DNA from: Nitrobacter hamburgensis X14
Lineage (GTDB): Bacteria; Pseudomonadota; Alphaproteobacteria; Rhizobiales; Xanthobacteraceae
Reading direction: 5' to 3'
Assembly: GCF_000013885.1 (NCBI RefSeq)
Contig: NC_007964.1
Span: forward strand, 3,830,001-3,894,000
Length of the DNA stretch: 64,000 nucleotides
Part shown: positions 1 to 8,932 of the stretch, piece by piece
Position numbering within the stretch: position 1 is the first letter of the stretch
Layout: each line of letters opens with the position of its first letter
Notes under the pieces: model-generated
Database searches by the model: none
Seen by the model: the letters and a program-made list of their open reading frames with translations, nothing else
Told to the model about the DNA's origin: nothing
Position numbers and translations under genes: made by a program

Positions 1-471
1 ACGGATCAGCTCGACCAGTTCCATCAGCGGCACCGGATTCATGAAGTGAATGCCGATGAACTTCTCCGGGCGATCGGTGGACGCGGCAAGCCGCGTAATC
101 GAGATCGATGACGTGTTCGAGGCGATAATGGCCTCGGGCTTCAGCACCGCGCACAGATCGTGAAAGATCTTGCGCTTGACCTCCTCCTTCTCGACGGCGG
201 TCTCGATCACCAGATCGCAATCGGCAAGCCCGTCGAGAGCGTCCGTTTGTCCAATCCGCGCCAGCGCTTTCTGGTGGGCATCCTCGGTGATGATCTTCTT
301 CGACACCTGACGCGACAGGTTGCCATTGATGGTGGCCATGGCCGACTTCAGCCGATCGGCGGAAAGATCGTTGAGCACCACGTCGAGCCCGGCGAGGGCC
401 GCCACATGCGCAATACCGTTGCCCATCTGACCCGCACCGATCACGCCGACTTTTCTGATCATTGCCGCCAT
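1..471 (-). CDS. 3-hydroxyacyl-CoA (3-hydroxybutyryl-CoA) dehydrogenase, C-terminus outside window
   Basis: NAD-dependent oxidation of 3-hydroxyacyl-CoA to 3-oxoacyl-CoA in beta-oxidation or butyrate/PHB metabolism, in the cytoplasm. Only the first 157 codons are visible. The Rossmann motif GAGQMG lies at residues 12-17, followed by LVIETAVE, SNTSS and IGIHFMNPVP, which carry the substrate- and cofactor-binding residues of the family. The ATG at 471 is taken as start; an in-frame ATG at 462 is also possible. It follows etfA by 106 bp on the same strand, which suits a fatty-acid/acyl-CoA oxidation unit that passes electrons to ETF. The family call is firm; the substrate chain length (hbdA/paaH type) is inferred. 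Confidence 0.9.
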   Translation of the reverse strand, partial: MAAMIRKVGVIGAGQMGNGIAHVAALAGLDVVLNDLSADRLKSAMATINGNLSRQVSKKIITEDAHQKALARIGQTDALDGLADCDLVIETAVEKEEVKRKIFHDLCAVLKPEAIIASNTSSISITRLAASTDRPEKFIGIHFMNPVPLMELVELIR

Positions 472-577
472 TTTACCATCTCACCGGGTCCTCAACCGCG
501 CAGACCGCGGCTCGCCCCATTCTTGCACAAACACCGGCCGAAGTCCGTTGCTCCGGCGAGCATTCCTCAGATCATCG

Positions 578-1522
578 TTAGCGTCCGAGCTTTCCAAGTT
601 CTTCGGTGAGTTCGGGAACCGCCTGATACAGGTCCGCCACCAGGCCGTAATCGGCCACTTGGAAAATCGGCGCATCCCCATCCTTGTTGATCGCCACGAT
701 CACCTTGGAATCCTTCATGCCGGCGAGGTGCTGGATCGCCCCGGAGATACCGATCGCGATGTAAAGGTCCGGCGCCACGACCTTGCCGGTCTGACCGACC
801 TGCCAGTCGTTCGGCGCGTAGCCCGCATCCACGGCGGCGCGCGAGGCCCCGACGCCGGCGCCGAGTTTGTCCGCCAGCGGCTCGAGGTATTTGGTGAAGT
901 TCGCGCGACTGCGCATGCCGCGACCACCGGAGACGATGATCCTGGCCGAGCTCAGTTCGGGGCGATTGTTCTTGGCGACCGCCTCGCCGACGAAACTCGA
1001 CAAGCCCGGGTCGGCCGCCGCGGCGACGGCCTCCACCGGAGCACTGCCGCCGTCGCCGGTTGCGGCGAAGGTCGAGGTCCGCACCGTGATGACCTTCTTG
1101 GCATCCCTGGACTTCACCGTCTGGATCGCATTGCCGGCATAGATCGGACGCTCGAAGGTATCGGGCGCGACCACCTTGATGATTTCGGAGACCTGCATCA
1201 CGTCGAGCAGCGCCGCGACGCGCGGCATCACGTTCTTGAAGCGCGACGTCGCCGGCGCAACGAATGCGTCGTAACCCGGCGCCAGCGAGCGGATCAGCGC
1301 GGCGAGCGGCTCGGCGAGATCGTGGGCGTAGGCCGGGCTGTCCGCGAGCAGCACTTTCGCGACGCCCTTCAATTTCGCGGCGGCTTCGGCGGCGCCCCCG
1401 GCATTTTCGCCCGCGACGAGCACGTCGACCGGCGCGCCGAGTTGGGCGGCCGCGGTCAGCGCCTTGTTGGTCACATCCTTCAGCGATGCGTGGTCGTGTT
1501 CGGCAATCAGCAACGTGGTCAT
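578..1522 (-). CDS. etfA: electron transfer flavoprotein subunit alpha
   Basis: Alpha subunit of the soluble FAD-containing electron transfer flavoprotein. It takes electrons from acyl-CoA dehydrogenases and gives them to ETF-quinone oxidoreductase. It has 314 aa, the normal family length. The C-terminal FAD domain shows the signatures GGRGMRS, VGQTGK and GISGAIQH (about residues 200-270). The start codon overlaps the etfB stop as ATGA (1519-1524 region), so the pair is translationally coupled. A 3-hydroxyacyl-CoA dehydrogenase gene follows. Identification is secure. Confidence 0.97.
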   Translation of the reverse strand: MTTLLIAEHDHASLKDVTNKALTAAAQLGAPVDVLVAGENAGGAAEAAAKLKGVAKVLLADSPAYAHDLAEPLAALIRSLAPGYDAFVAPATSRFKNVMPRVAALLDVMQVSEIIKVVAPDTFERPIYAGNAIQTVKSRDAKKVITVRTSTFAATGDGGSAPVEAVAAAADPGLSSFVGEAVAKNNRPELSSARIIVSGGRGMRSRANFTKYLEPLADKLGAGVGASRAAVDAGYAPNDWQVGQTGKVVAPDLYIAIGISGAIQHLAGMKDSKVIVAINKDGDAPIFQVADYGLVADLYQAVPELTEELGKLGR

Positions 1523-2271
1523 CAGATTACCCCGGCTTCGTTCCTGAGCTTGGACACCAGTTCGGCGACGTCCTTGACCTTGACGCCGGCCTTGCGGCCC
1601 GGAGGTTCGGTTGTCCTGAGGACTTCGAGGCGAGGCGCGAGATCAACGCCGTACAGGTCGGCGGCCCTTTCCACGATCGGTTTCTTCTTTGCCTTCATGA
1701 TGTTCGGAAGGGTGGCATAGCGCGGCTCGTTAAGCCGCAGGTCCGTCGTCACGATCGCCGGCCCTTTCAGCCTGACCGTCTGCAAACCGCCGTCAACTTC
1801 GCGCGTCACCTTGAAATAGGCCCCGTCGACTTCGAGCTTCGACGCGAAGGTCGCCTGCGCCCATCCGAGCAGCGCCGCCAGCATCTGGCCGGTCTGGTTT
1901 GAATCGTCGTCGATGGCCTGCTTGCCGAGAATGATCAGGCCGGGGCCTTCCTCTTCGACAACAGCCCTGAGGAGCTTGGCGACCGCCAGCGGTTCGACAG
2001 GGGCTTCGGACCTGATCAGAATACCGCGGTCGGCACCCATGGAGAGACCGGTGCGGATCGTTTCCGCGGCTTCAGCGGGGCCGATCGACACCAACACGAC
2101 TTCGGTCGCCTTGCCGGCCTCTTGAAGGCGCACGGCTTCCTCGATCGCGATTTCGTCGAACGGGTTCATCGACATCTTGACTCTGGCGAGATCGACGCCG
2201 GACCCGTCGCCCTTGACGCGGATTTGCACGTTGAAATCGACAACCCGCTTGACCGGCACCAGAATCTTCAT
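1522..2271 (-). CDS. etfB: electron transfer flavoprotein subunit beta
   Basis: Beta subunit of ETF, 249 aa. It binds AMP and docks the electron donors. The N-terminus MKILVPVKRVVDFN and the internal stretch NPFDEIAIEEAVRL are typical of bacterial EtfB, and the acyl-CoA dehydrogenase recognition-loop region (LGKQAIDDDSNQTGQ, about residues 117-131) is intact. It is the first gene of an etfB-etfA unit with a four-base start/stop overlap. A dispersed repeat separates it from the adenosyltransferase gene upstream. Confidence 0.97.
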   Translation of the reverse strand: MKILVPVKRVVDFNVQIRVKGDGSGVDLARVKMSMNPFDEIAIEEAVRLQEAGKATEVVLVSIGPAEAAETIRTGLSMGADRGILIRSEAPVEPLAVAKLLRAVVEEEGPGLIILGKQAIDDDSNQTGQMLAALLGWAQATFASKLEVDGAYFKVTREVDGGLQTVRLKGPAIVTTDLRLNEPRYATLPNIMKAKKKPIVERAADLYGVDLAPRLEVLRTTEPPGRKAGVKVKDVAELVSKLRNEAGVI

Positions 2272-2335
2272 CGACCCTCTCTCGAACCGAGCTTTGGCTG
2301 GATCAACCGGGAGTGTGAGCTTCGGCGCGGAACCT

Positions 2336-2440
2336 GGAGCTATTCCGGCTTTGATGGCCTCAAAGCCGGGCTCCAGCCTTTTGTTTTGACGCGTTTTCTT
2401 GACGCGAGCCGGTACCCACGATCACTCGAAAACGCTATAA
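2336..2440. repeat. dispersed hairpin repeat, copy 1
   Basis: First of eight copies in this window of one imperfect palindromic repeat (others start near 18543, 26596, 29022, 30403, 31663, 50503 and 57813). One module has the arms GACGCGTTTTCTTGACGCG and CTCGAAAACGCT. The other is a hairpin, here GGAGCTATTCCGGCTTTGA paired with TCAAAGCCGGGCTCC. It lies between etfB and the adenosyltransferase gene. Confidence 0.85.
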
Positions 2441-2505
2441 AGGTCCCGTTTCCGGCGGTCAACGCGCGAAGGCCAAAAATCGGGGTCCCTAGTTCGGGTT
2501 CGCGG

Positions 2506-3078
2506 TCATCTGTTTTGTCCCGGTACCCAGAGGACATCGCCCTCGCCCTTGTCGTTCATGAAGCGGCTGGCCACAAACAGGAAATCCGACAACCGGTTCA
2601 TATACCGGACCGCGGCATCGTTGACCGACTCGCCGGGCTGCGCGGCGAGTTCTACCATCATGCGTTCCGCCCGGCGACAAATGGTTCGCGCCAGATGCAG
2701 ATAGGCGGCGGCAGGCGTCCCCCCCGGCAGCACGAACGATGTCAGATCGGCAAGCCCGGCATTGAGTCTGTCAATGTCATTCTCCAGACCCACCACCTGG
2801 CTGGACACCATGCGCAGCCGTTCGGCTTTGCCCTCGCGCTGGGGTACCGCCAGGTCGGCGCCGAGATCGAACAGATCGTTCTGGATGCAGCCCAGCATCC
2901 CATCGAGATCGGGCGCGCCGGAAAGATGCAGCCGGACTACGCCGATCGCGGCGTTGGTCTCATCCACGGTTCCGTAGGCGCCGACACGGAGGTCGTATTT
3001 CGGGCGGCGCTCACCGGTGCCGAGCGCGGTGGTGCCGTCGTCGCCGGTACGCGTGTAGATTCGGTTGAGAACGACCAT
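2506..3078 (-). CDS. PduO-type cob(I)alamin adenosyltransferase
   Basis: Transfers the adenosyl group of ATP to cob(I)alamin to make adenosylcobalamin, the cofactor of enzymes such as methylmalonyl-CoA mutase. It has 190 aa. The N-terminal ATP-binding motif TRTGDDGTTALGTG (residues 9-22) and the C-terminal signature RTICRRAERMM with NRLSDFLFVASR are diagnostic of the PduO family. It sits 43 bp downstream of a HIG1-like gene on the same strand. No cobalamin riboswitch was seen upstream. Confidence 0.95.
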   Translation of the reverse strand: MVVLNRIYTRTGDDGTTALGTGERRPKYDLRVGAYGTVDETNAAIGVVRLHLSGAPDLDGMLGCIQNDLFDLGADLAVPQREGKAERLRMVSSQVVGLENDIDRLNAGLADLTSFVLPGGTPAAAYLHLARTICRRAERMMVELAAQPGESVNDAAVRYMNRLSDFLFVASRFMNDKGEGDVLWVPGQNR

Positions 3079-3121
3079 CGGCCCTCCGGTGCCGGTTCAT
3101 CAATCCGTCACTGCCCCATCA

Positions 3122-3319
3122 TCAAGACTGCCCCATCATCCAGATCGTCACCATGGTGATGACGATCGCAACGAACTGCAGAAAAATCCGCCATCGCATC
3201 AGGTTCTGCGAGCGGCTGGGACTGCCGCCGCGCATCATGTTGATCAAGCCCATCAGCAACACTGCGGCGACCGAGGCCACCGCGACCGGAATCAAAATCG
3301 TGCTCAGGAATGCTGTCAT
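3122..3319 (-). CDS. HIG1-like twin-transmembrane protein
   Basis: Small membrane protein of 65 aa with two hydrophobic segments (about residues 5-25 and 45-62). The loop between them carries GSPSRSQNLMRWRIFLQ, matching the conserved MRWR.xLQ pattern of the HIG1 (hypoxia-induced) family. HIG1 proteins in mitochondria and alphaproteobacteria associate with cytochrome c oxidase and related respiratory complexes. The role here is inferred from the family only. It precedes the adenosyltransferase gene closely, so the two are probably co-transcribed. Confidence 0.8.
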   Translation of the reverse strand: MTAFLSTILIPVAVASVAAVLLMGLINMMRGGSPSRSQNLMRWRIFLQFVAIVITMVTIWMMGQS

Positions 3320-3464
3320 TTTTTTTATATATCACCACAGCCGCGACTGCGCCATTGCTTGCAACGAGATTCAGCCCTGCGCAACAATCTGGCCTTTTAT
3401 GTATTGATATCAGATAGTAAACGGCGCCGGCGAAGCCGCCATTCGGCCTTGACCAGGGTGAAAT

Positions 3465-4358
3465 GTGAGACATATCCGCTACGTCTACAGGGTCGGGACG
3501 GATGCCTTCTACACGTTCCTTGCCGACGATGGCTGGGCGATCGCGAGCCATATCGCGCTATCCGCGCTGATGGCGCTGTTTCCGTTTCTTATCGTCCTGA
3601 CATCGCTGGCGGGCTTCCTGGGGTCCAAGGGGCTTGCCGATCAGGCGGCCGAACTGATGATCCAGATCTGGCCGGATCAGGTCGCCAACGCGTTGTCCGG
3701 CGAAATCCATGACGTGCTGACGACGACGCGCCGCGATGCGCTGACCGTCGGCGCGGTTCTCGCGGTCTACTTCGCGTCGAACGGCGTCGAAAGCCTGAGG
3801 GTCGCGCTCAACCGCGCCTATGCGGTGATCGAGCCGCGCCGCTGGTACTGGCTGCGGCTGGAATCGATCGGCTATACGCTGGTTGCCGCGGTGACGGCGC
3901 TGGCGATGGCGTTCCTGATCGTGCTCGGTCCGCTGATCATAGCCGCCGCGAAGCGCTACATCCCGCTGATCGTCGAATCGAATGAGAGCCTGCTCAACAT
4001 CGCCCGCTACGGCATCACCGTCATTGCGATGTTCATCGCGCTCGTGATCCTGCACGCGTGGCTGCCGGCGGGTCGGCGATCCTTCCTGCAAATCATCCCC
4101 GGCATCATCTTCACCATGCTGGCGTCGCTGGCCTCGGGCATCGGCTTCGGTCTTTATCTTGCACGCTTCGCCAACAACTACGTCACAATGTATGCGGGCC
4201 TGGCCTCGGTCGTCATCGCACTGGTGTTTCTCTACTTCATCGCCGCGATCTTCGTATTCGGCGGCGAATTGAACGCGGCCATCATCAAGTCGCGGCTGCC
4301 GCGCGGCGTTTCGCTTCAAGCAGCGCAGTCGCTAGAGCCCGCGGAGAAACAGGCTTGA
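3465..4358 (+). CDS. YihY/BrkB family inner-membrane protein
   Basis: Polytopic membrane protein of 297 aa in the YihY (formerly misnamed RNase BN) family. The conserved early segment ALSALMALFPFLIVLTSLAGF (read in two parts, residues about 30-50) and the later EPRRWYWLRLESIG are typical, and about six membrane segments are visible. The function of the family is not settled. The start is GTG at 3465. Its 3' end overlaps the convergent histidine kinase gene by 74 bp, so the two transcripts would be antisense to each other there. Confidence 0.88.
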   Translation: MRHIRYVYRVGTDAFYTFLADDGWAIASHIALSALMALFPFLIVLTSLAGFLGSKGLADQAAELMIQIWPDQVANALSGEIHDVLTTTRRDALTVGAVLAVYFASNGVESLRVALNRAYAVIEPRRWYWLRLESIGYTLVAAVTALAMAFLIVLGPLIIAAAKRYIPLIVESNESLLNIARYGITVIAMFIALVILHAWLPAGRRSFLQIIPGIIFTMLASLASGIGFGLYLARFANNYVTMYAGLASVVIALVFLYFIAAIFVFGGELNAAIIKSRLPRGVSLQAAQSLEPAEKQA

Positions 4359-5571
4359 CCAGAAACGCATCGCCGCCGGCCGCGCGCGATGCCGCTTCGT
4401 CGTCGCTTCTGCCGGAAACGCCGATGATCGCGATCCGCCCGGCCGGTGCACCAAGGGCCCGGATACGCCCGATCGCCTCGATCCCGCTGATGCCGGGCAA
4501 CACCATATCCATCAGCACCGCATCGAAGCCTCCTTGCGCGATGCGCTTGACGGCGTCCTCGCCTCGTCCGACGAACTCGGCCTGATGGCCGAGTTCGGTG
4601 AGAATTGTGTTGAGCACGACGCGGCCGAACGGATTGTCCTCGACGCTGAGGATGCGCAATCCGTCTGAAAAATCCAGCGACGCATCGGGATCTTCGCCGG
4701 TTTGGGGCGTCGCCGGCCCCCTGGCTGGCGCCAGCAGGACGGTAAACGTGAACGTGGTGCCGCCGCCGCGCCGCTGCGTCACTGTCACGTCCCCGCCCAT
4801 CGCGCGCGCCAGTTGCTTCACCGAGGACAGCCCGAGGCCGGCGCCGCCGAAGCGCGATGCAATCGAGACATTGGCCTGCGAGAACGGCCGGAACAGCCGT
4901 CTGATCTCGGCGAGCGACAGGCCGATGCCGCTATCGGACACCGCGAACGACACGCCGATTTTTCCCTTTGGCCGCCGCGCCGCCGTGGCCTTGAGCACGA
5001 CAACACCCTGCTCGGTGAACTTGACGGCATTGTCGATCAGATTCTCCAGCGCCGCGCGCAGGCGAACGGGATCGCCGGTCACGAACACCGGCAGCTTGTC
5101 GGAAATTTCGATTGCCGAGCGCAGGCCCTTGGCCGTCGCGCGGCCGGCGAGCGAATCGCCGGCGTTGCGCGCCAGCGCGCGCAGATCGAAGAAATCCTGC
5201 CGCCCGCCGGGCGCGGATTGACGGCTTCGCGCCGCATCGACGAACAGCGTCGCCAGACTGGCGAGATGGTCGGCGCCGGCCTTGATGGTTTCGACCCAGC
5301 GCCGCTCGCGCTCACCGAGATCGGAGGTGGCAAGCAGATCGCTGATGGCGAGAATTCCGGTGAGCGGCGTGCGCACCTCGTGGGCGAACGCCGCCAGCGC
5401 GGCCTCGACGATGCCGGACGGCGATTGCGGAGACGCTCGTCTGGTCTTCGCCGGCTTCGCGGTTTTCTTCGAACTGCGCTCTTTCGCCGGCCGCATTTTA
5501 GGCTTCCGCGGCTTGCGCAACGCGCGCGATGTCGGCGCCATGATGTCCTTCCCCCAGCCCCGCGCCAGCAT
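4285..5571 (-). CDS. hybrid sensor histidine kinase with C-terminal receiver domain
   Basis: Soluble hybrid kinase of 428 aa with no membrane segment and no recognised sensor domain. Residues 20-50 are a Lys/Arg/Ala/Ser/Pro-rich tail. The H-box AHEVRTPLTGIL holds the phospho-acceptor His64. The ATPase domain shows the N-box LENLIDNAVKFTE, G1 VSDSGIGLS and G2 GGAGLGLSSV. The C-terminal receiver has DAVLMDMVLPG as phospho-acceptor and the conserved Lys in LVKPVS. The start could be ATG 5571 or an internal ATG at residue 11. The partner and signal are unknown; a response regulator is not adjacent. Confidence 0.93.
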   Translation of the reverse strand: MLARGWGKDIMAPTSRALRKPRKPKMRPAKERSSKKTAKPAKTRRASPQSPSGIVEAALAAFAHEVRTPLTGILAISDLLATSDLGERERRWVETIKAGADHLASLATLFVDAARSRQSAPGGRQDFFDLRALARNAGDSLAGRATAKGLRSAIEISDKLPVFVTGDPVRLRAALENLIDNAVKFTEQGVVVLKATAARRPKGKIGVSFAVSDSGIGLSLAEIRRLFRPFSQANVSIASRFGGAGLGLSSVKQLARAMGGDVTVTQRRGGGTTFTFTVLLAPARGPATPQTGEDPDASLDFSDGLRILSVEDNPFGRVVLNTILTELGHQAEFVGRGEDAVKRIAQGGFDAVLMDMVLPGISGIEAIGRIRALGAPAGRIAIIGVSGRSDDEAASRAAGGDAFLVKPVSPRALATALLEAKRRAAAAT

Positions 5572-5662
5572 GCCACGGCCCGGCCGCAGGAGTCACGTCG
5601 AGGATGGTTTTGTCATGCGAAGATGCTTTACAGCGAACCAAGGCAGCGGCGTTGCGGCAGTT

Positions 5663-6535
5663 TCAGGGCAGGCCGATCAGGTTGCGGACCTCCCCGGCCG
5701 TCATCCCCCGGGCGCGCAATTCCCGCAGGCCGGTCGCGGCGGACGCCTTGGACAGCTTCGCCCCGGCGCCATCGCGGATCAAACCATGGTGGCGATAGAC
5801 GGGCTGCGGCAGGTCGAGGATTTTTTGCAGCAGGCGGTGCACGGCGGTCGACCAGAACAGATCCTGCCCGCGCACCACATCGGTAACACCCTGCAGGGCA
5901 TCGTCGATCACCACCGACAAATGATAGCTGGTCGGCGTGTCCTTGCGCGCGAGAACGACGTCGCCCCAGGCTTTTGGCAATGCAACGATGTCGCCGGTTT
6001 CCCCGTCGGGGCCGGAGCCCCGCTCGGTCCACGCGAGATCGCCGGCGAGCCGGCACGCGGCGTCCATATCAAGTCGCAGCGCATAAGCCGCGCCGGATCG
6101 CAGCCGCCGCTCGCGCTCAGTGGCGGAAAGCGATTTTGCCGCGCCGGGATAGAGCGGTGCGCCGTCAGGATCGCGCGGCCAGACACCATCAGCCTCGCGC
6201 GCCTTCACCAACCCCGCAATCCCGGCACGGCTCTCGAAGCTCGGATAGAGCAACCCCATCGCGGCCAGCCGGTCGAGCGCTGCACGGTAATCGGCAAAAT
6301 GGTCCGACTGCCGCCGCACCGGCGTCTCCCAGGTAATCCCAAGCCAGCCGAGATCCTGGTCGATCGCCGCTTCGAACTCGGGACGGCAGCGTGTTGCGTC
6401 GATGTCCTCGATCCGCAACAGAAAACGTCCCCCGCCCTCTCGCGCGGACTCGAAATTCAGCAACGCCGAATAGGCGTGCCCGAGATGCAGAAAGCCGTTC
6501 GGCGACGGCGCAAAACGGAAAACGGGTGGCGGCAT
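5663..6535 (-). CDS. gluQ: glutamyl-Q tRNA(Asp) synthetase
   Basis: GluRS-like catalytic domain without the anticodon-binding domain (290 aa). Such enzymes attach glutamate to queuosine at position 34 of tRNA-Asp. The HIGH-like motif is in APSPNGFLHLGHA (residues 10-22), the KMSKS-like motif is KLSKA near residue 265, and RIEDIDATRC is the usual substrate-binding stretch. The segment aligned to the Cys-rich zinc site of E. coli GluQRS reads YPSFESRAGIAG and has no cysteines, so this appears to be a zinc-less form. The start is 46 bp from the divergent glycosylase gene. Confidence 0.93.
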   Translation of the reverse strand: MPPPVFRFAPSPNGFLHLGHAYSALLNFESAREGGGRFLLRIEDIDATRCRPEFEAAIDQDLGWLGITWETPVRRQSDHFADYRAALDRLAAMGLLYPSFESRAGIAGLVKAREADGVWPRDPDGAPLYPGAAKSLSATERERRLRSGAAYALRLDMDAACRLAGDLAWTERGSGPDGETGDIVALPKAWGDVVLARKDTPTSYHLSVVIDDALQGVTDVVRGQDLFWSTAVHRLLQKILDLPQPVYRHHGLIRDGAGAKLSKASAATGLRELRARGMTAGEVRNLIGLP

Positions 6536-6581
6536 CGGTTCTTGCTTGCATAACCGGGTCGTGACGCAGAACTACTAACTA

Positions 6582-7235
6582 ATGACCGTCCACCTGAAAA
6601 CCCAATCCGATCTCGACGACGCCGTCAACGCGCTGGTGAAGCAGGATCCGCGACTGAGGCCGATCGTGGATCGCACCGGCCTTCCCGCCCTGCGCCAACG
6701 CCAGCCTGGCTTCGAAGGCCTCGCCGCGATCGTCTGCGGCCAGCAACTGTCGACCGCGAGCGCTGGCGCGATCTGGGGACGGCTCAGCGCCGCCTTCGCG
6801 CCGTTCCATCACGATGCGATCGGCAAAGCGCGCGCCGACCGGCTCGGCCGGCTGGGATTGTCGGCGGCAAAGATCACCACGCTGAAACTGCTCGCGCGCG
6901 AGATCGCTGCGGGGCGGCTCAACCTCGACGTGCTCGCCGAGGAGGATGCCGACGCCGCCCATGCCACGCTGGTCCGGCATCGCGGCATCGGACCGTGGAC
7001 CGCCGATGTCTATCTGCTGTTTTGTCTGGGCCACGGCGATGCCTGGCCCGCGGGCGATGTCGCGCTTCAGGAGGCGATCAAGGTCGGCCTCGGGCTAACG
7101 ACGCGGCCCACGCCGAAACAGATGGTGCCGCTCGCGGAGCCATGGCGACCCTTGCGCGGAGCGGCCGCGCATCTGTGGTGGGCGTATTACAAGGTCATCA
7201 AGAACCGCGAAGGCGTAATCGCTGGACCGAAGTGA
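6582..7235 (+). CDS. DNA-3-methyladenine glycosylase II-like (AlkA/HhH-GPD family)
   Basis: Base-excision repair glycosylase of 217 aa that removes alkylated purines. The helix-hairpin-helix LVRHRGIGPWTADVYLLF is followed by GDAWPAGDVALQ, whose aspartate is the catalytic Asp of the HhH-GPD fold. It lacks the AlkA N-terminal domain, as usual for the short bacterial form. Divergent from gluQ. No Ada-type regulator is nearby. Confidence 0.9.
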   Translation: MTVHLKTQSDLDDAVNALVKQDPRLRPIVDRTGLPALRQRQPGFEGLAAIVCGQQLSTASAGAIWGRLSAAFAPFHHDAIGKARADRLGRLGLSAAKITTLKLLAREIAAGRLNLDVLAEEDADAAHATLVRHRGIGPWTADVYLLFCLGHGDAWPAGDVALQEAIKVGLGLTTRPTPKQMVPLAEPWRPLRGAAAHLWWAYYKVIKNREGVIAGPK

Positions 7236-7405
7236 ACGGACTTGCCGGGACCTCACCAGCGGTAGCGCAGCGTGGTCAACCGCATGATTTTCAGGCGAGG
7301 ATCGAGGCCGGCAAGGCCACGCCATCCGTTCAGGCCCAGAGCCTCGACCGGCTGGAACACATCGATTGCGAGCCGGTTATCCTCCGCGAGGACTGCGAGG
7401 CTTAA

Positions 7406-8932
7406 ATGCCGGACACGTCAAAACACGACAAGAACGCCAAAGACCTGTTCGACAGCGAACACCGGTTTCGGCTTCTCGTCGAAGGTGTCATCGACTACGC
7501 GATCTACATGATGGACCCCACGGGGATCATCACCAACTGGAATACAGGCGCGGAACGCATCAAGGGCTATCGCCCCGACGAAATCATCGGTCAGCATTTT
7601 TCGCGGTTTTATACCGACGCGGACCGCGCTGCGGGGCGCCCTGCCCGCGCATTGCAAATTGCCAGCGACACCGGGCATTACGATGAGGAAGGCTGGCGGG
7701 TTCGCAAGAACGGATCGTTCTTCTGGGCCAGCGTCGTCATCGACGCCATCCGCGACGACTCCGGAAACCTCATCGGCTTCGCCAAGATCGCGCGGGACAT
7801 CACGGAACGCCACGAGGCCCAGCAAAAACTCGAGCGCGTGCAGCGGCAGCTCGCGGAATCGCAGAAGATGGACGCGCTCGGCCAGCTCACCGGCGGCGTC
7901 GCTCACGACTTCAACAATCTGCTGATGATTGTCAGCGGAAACATCCAGACCCTGAAAACAATCGTCGAGAACGACCCGAGGGCCATGCGGGCGGTTCACG
8001 CCATCGAGACCGCGACCCAACGCGGAGCTGCGCTCACCCGGCAGCTCCTGACATTCTCCCGGCGGCAGAGCGTCAACCCGTTGCCGACCGCCGTCGCGGA
8101 TCGCATTCGATCGATCGCCGCCGTTCTCGAGAGCGGCCTTGGCAACACCATCGCCCTGCATATCGACACGCCTGACGACTTGTGGCGCGTCACGATTGAC
8201 GCAACCGAATTCGAAACGGCGATGCTCAATCTGGTCATCAACGCACGCGACGCCATGACAAACGGCGGACACGTCGTCGTGCGGGCGCGAAACATAGTCC
8301 CAACGGACGAGGCTGAAGAACGCTACATTGCGATTTCAGTCGAGGATACCGGCCACGGTATCCCGGCGGACATCCTGGCCAGAGTATTCGATCCGTTCTT
8401 CACGACGAAATCTGTCGGGAAGGGAACAGGTCTCGGACTATCGCAGGTGCACGGTTTCGCTCATCAAGCCGGCGGCCATGTCGGCATCGACAGCGAGCTT
8501 GGCCGCGGCACCGTGGTTACGATCTATCTTCCGCCGACCGAAACGCTGGATGCCAAGGGCAACGGGCAGGGCCACCGCGACGCAAGCGGCACCGTCCTGC
8601 TCGTCGAGGACAATCCGGATGTCGCGAATGCGAGCGCCGGATTGCTCGAACAGCTCGGCTATCGTGTGCGGATCTCCAACAATGCCGAAGCGGCGTTGTT
8701 GGAGATCGAACGCAATAGCGTCGATCTGGTTTTCAGTGACATCGTAATGCCGGGAAAAATGGACGGCCTCGGTCTGGCGAAGGCGCTTCGCGCGACACAT
8801 CCGCATTTGCCGGTGTTGCTGGCCTCCGGTTACAGCGAGGCGCTCGCCGGAGGCCAGACGGATTTTCACATTCTCCGGAAACCCTACGCCATTCACGAAC
8901 TCAGCCAGGCCCTCGCCAAGCTGTCGTATTGA
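7406..8932 (+). CDS. PAS-domain hybrid histidine kinase with receiver domain
   Basis: Cytoplasmic hybrid kinase of 508 aa. An N-terminal PAS/PAC domain (about residues 15-135, with FRLLVEGVIDYAIYMMD and FAKIARDITERH) precedes the H-box GGVAHDFNNLLMI with His167. The ATPase motifs are LVINARDAM, VEDTGHGI and GKGTGLGLSQVHGF. The receiver near residues 390-505 has LLVEDNPDVA, the acceptor DIVMPG and LRKPYA. The PAS signal (redox, light or ligand) cannot be read from sequence. Nothing nearby suggests its output partner. Confidence 0.94.
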   Translation: MPDTSKHDKNAKDLFDSEHRFRLLVEGVIDYAIYMMDPTGIITNWNTGAERIKGYRPDEIIGQHFSRFYTDADRAAGRPARALQIASDTGHYDEEGWRVRKNGSFFWASVVIDAIRDDSGNLIGFAKIARDITERHEAQQKLERVQRQLAESQKMDALGQLTGGVAHDFNNLLMIVSGNIQTLKTIVENDPRAMRAVHAIETATQRGAALTRQLLTFSRRQSVNPLPTAVADRIRSIAAVLESGLGNTIALHIDTPDDLWRVTIDATEFETAMLNLVINARDAMTNGGHVVVRARNIVPTDEAEERYIAISVEDTGHGIPADILARVFDPFFTTKSVGKGTGLGLSQVHGFAHQAGGHVGIDSELGRGTVVTIYLPPTETLDAKGNGQGHRDASGTVLLVEDNPDVANASAGLLEQLGYRVRISNNAEAALLEIERNSVDLVFSDIVMPGKMDGLGLAKALRATHPHLPVLLASGYSEALAGGQTDFHILRKPYAIHELSQALAKLSY

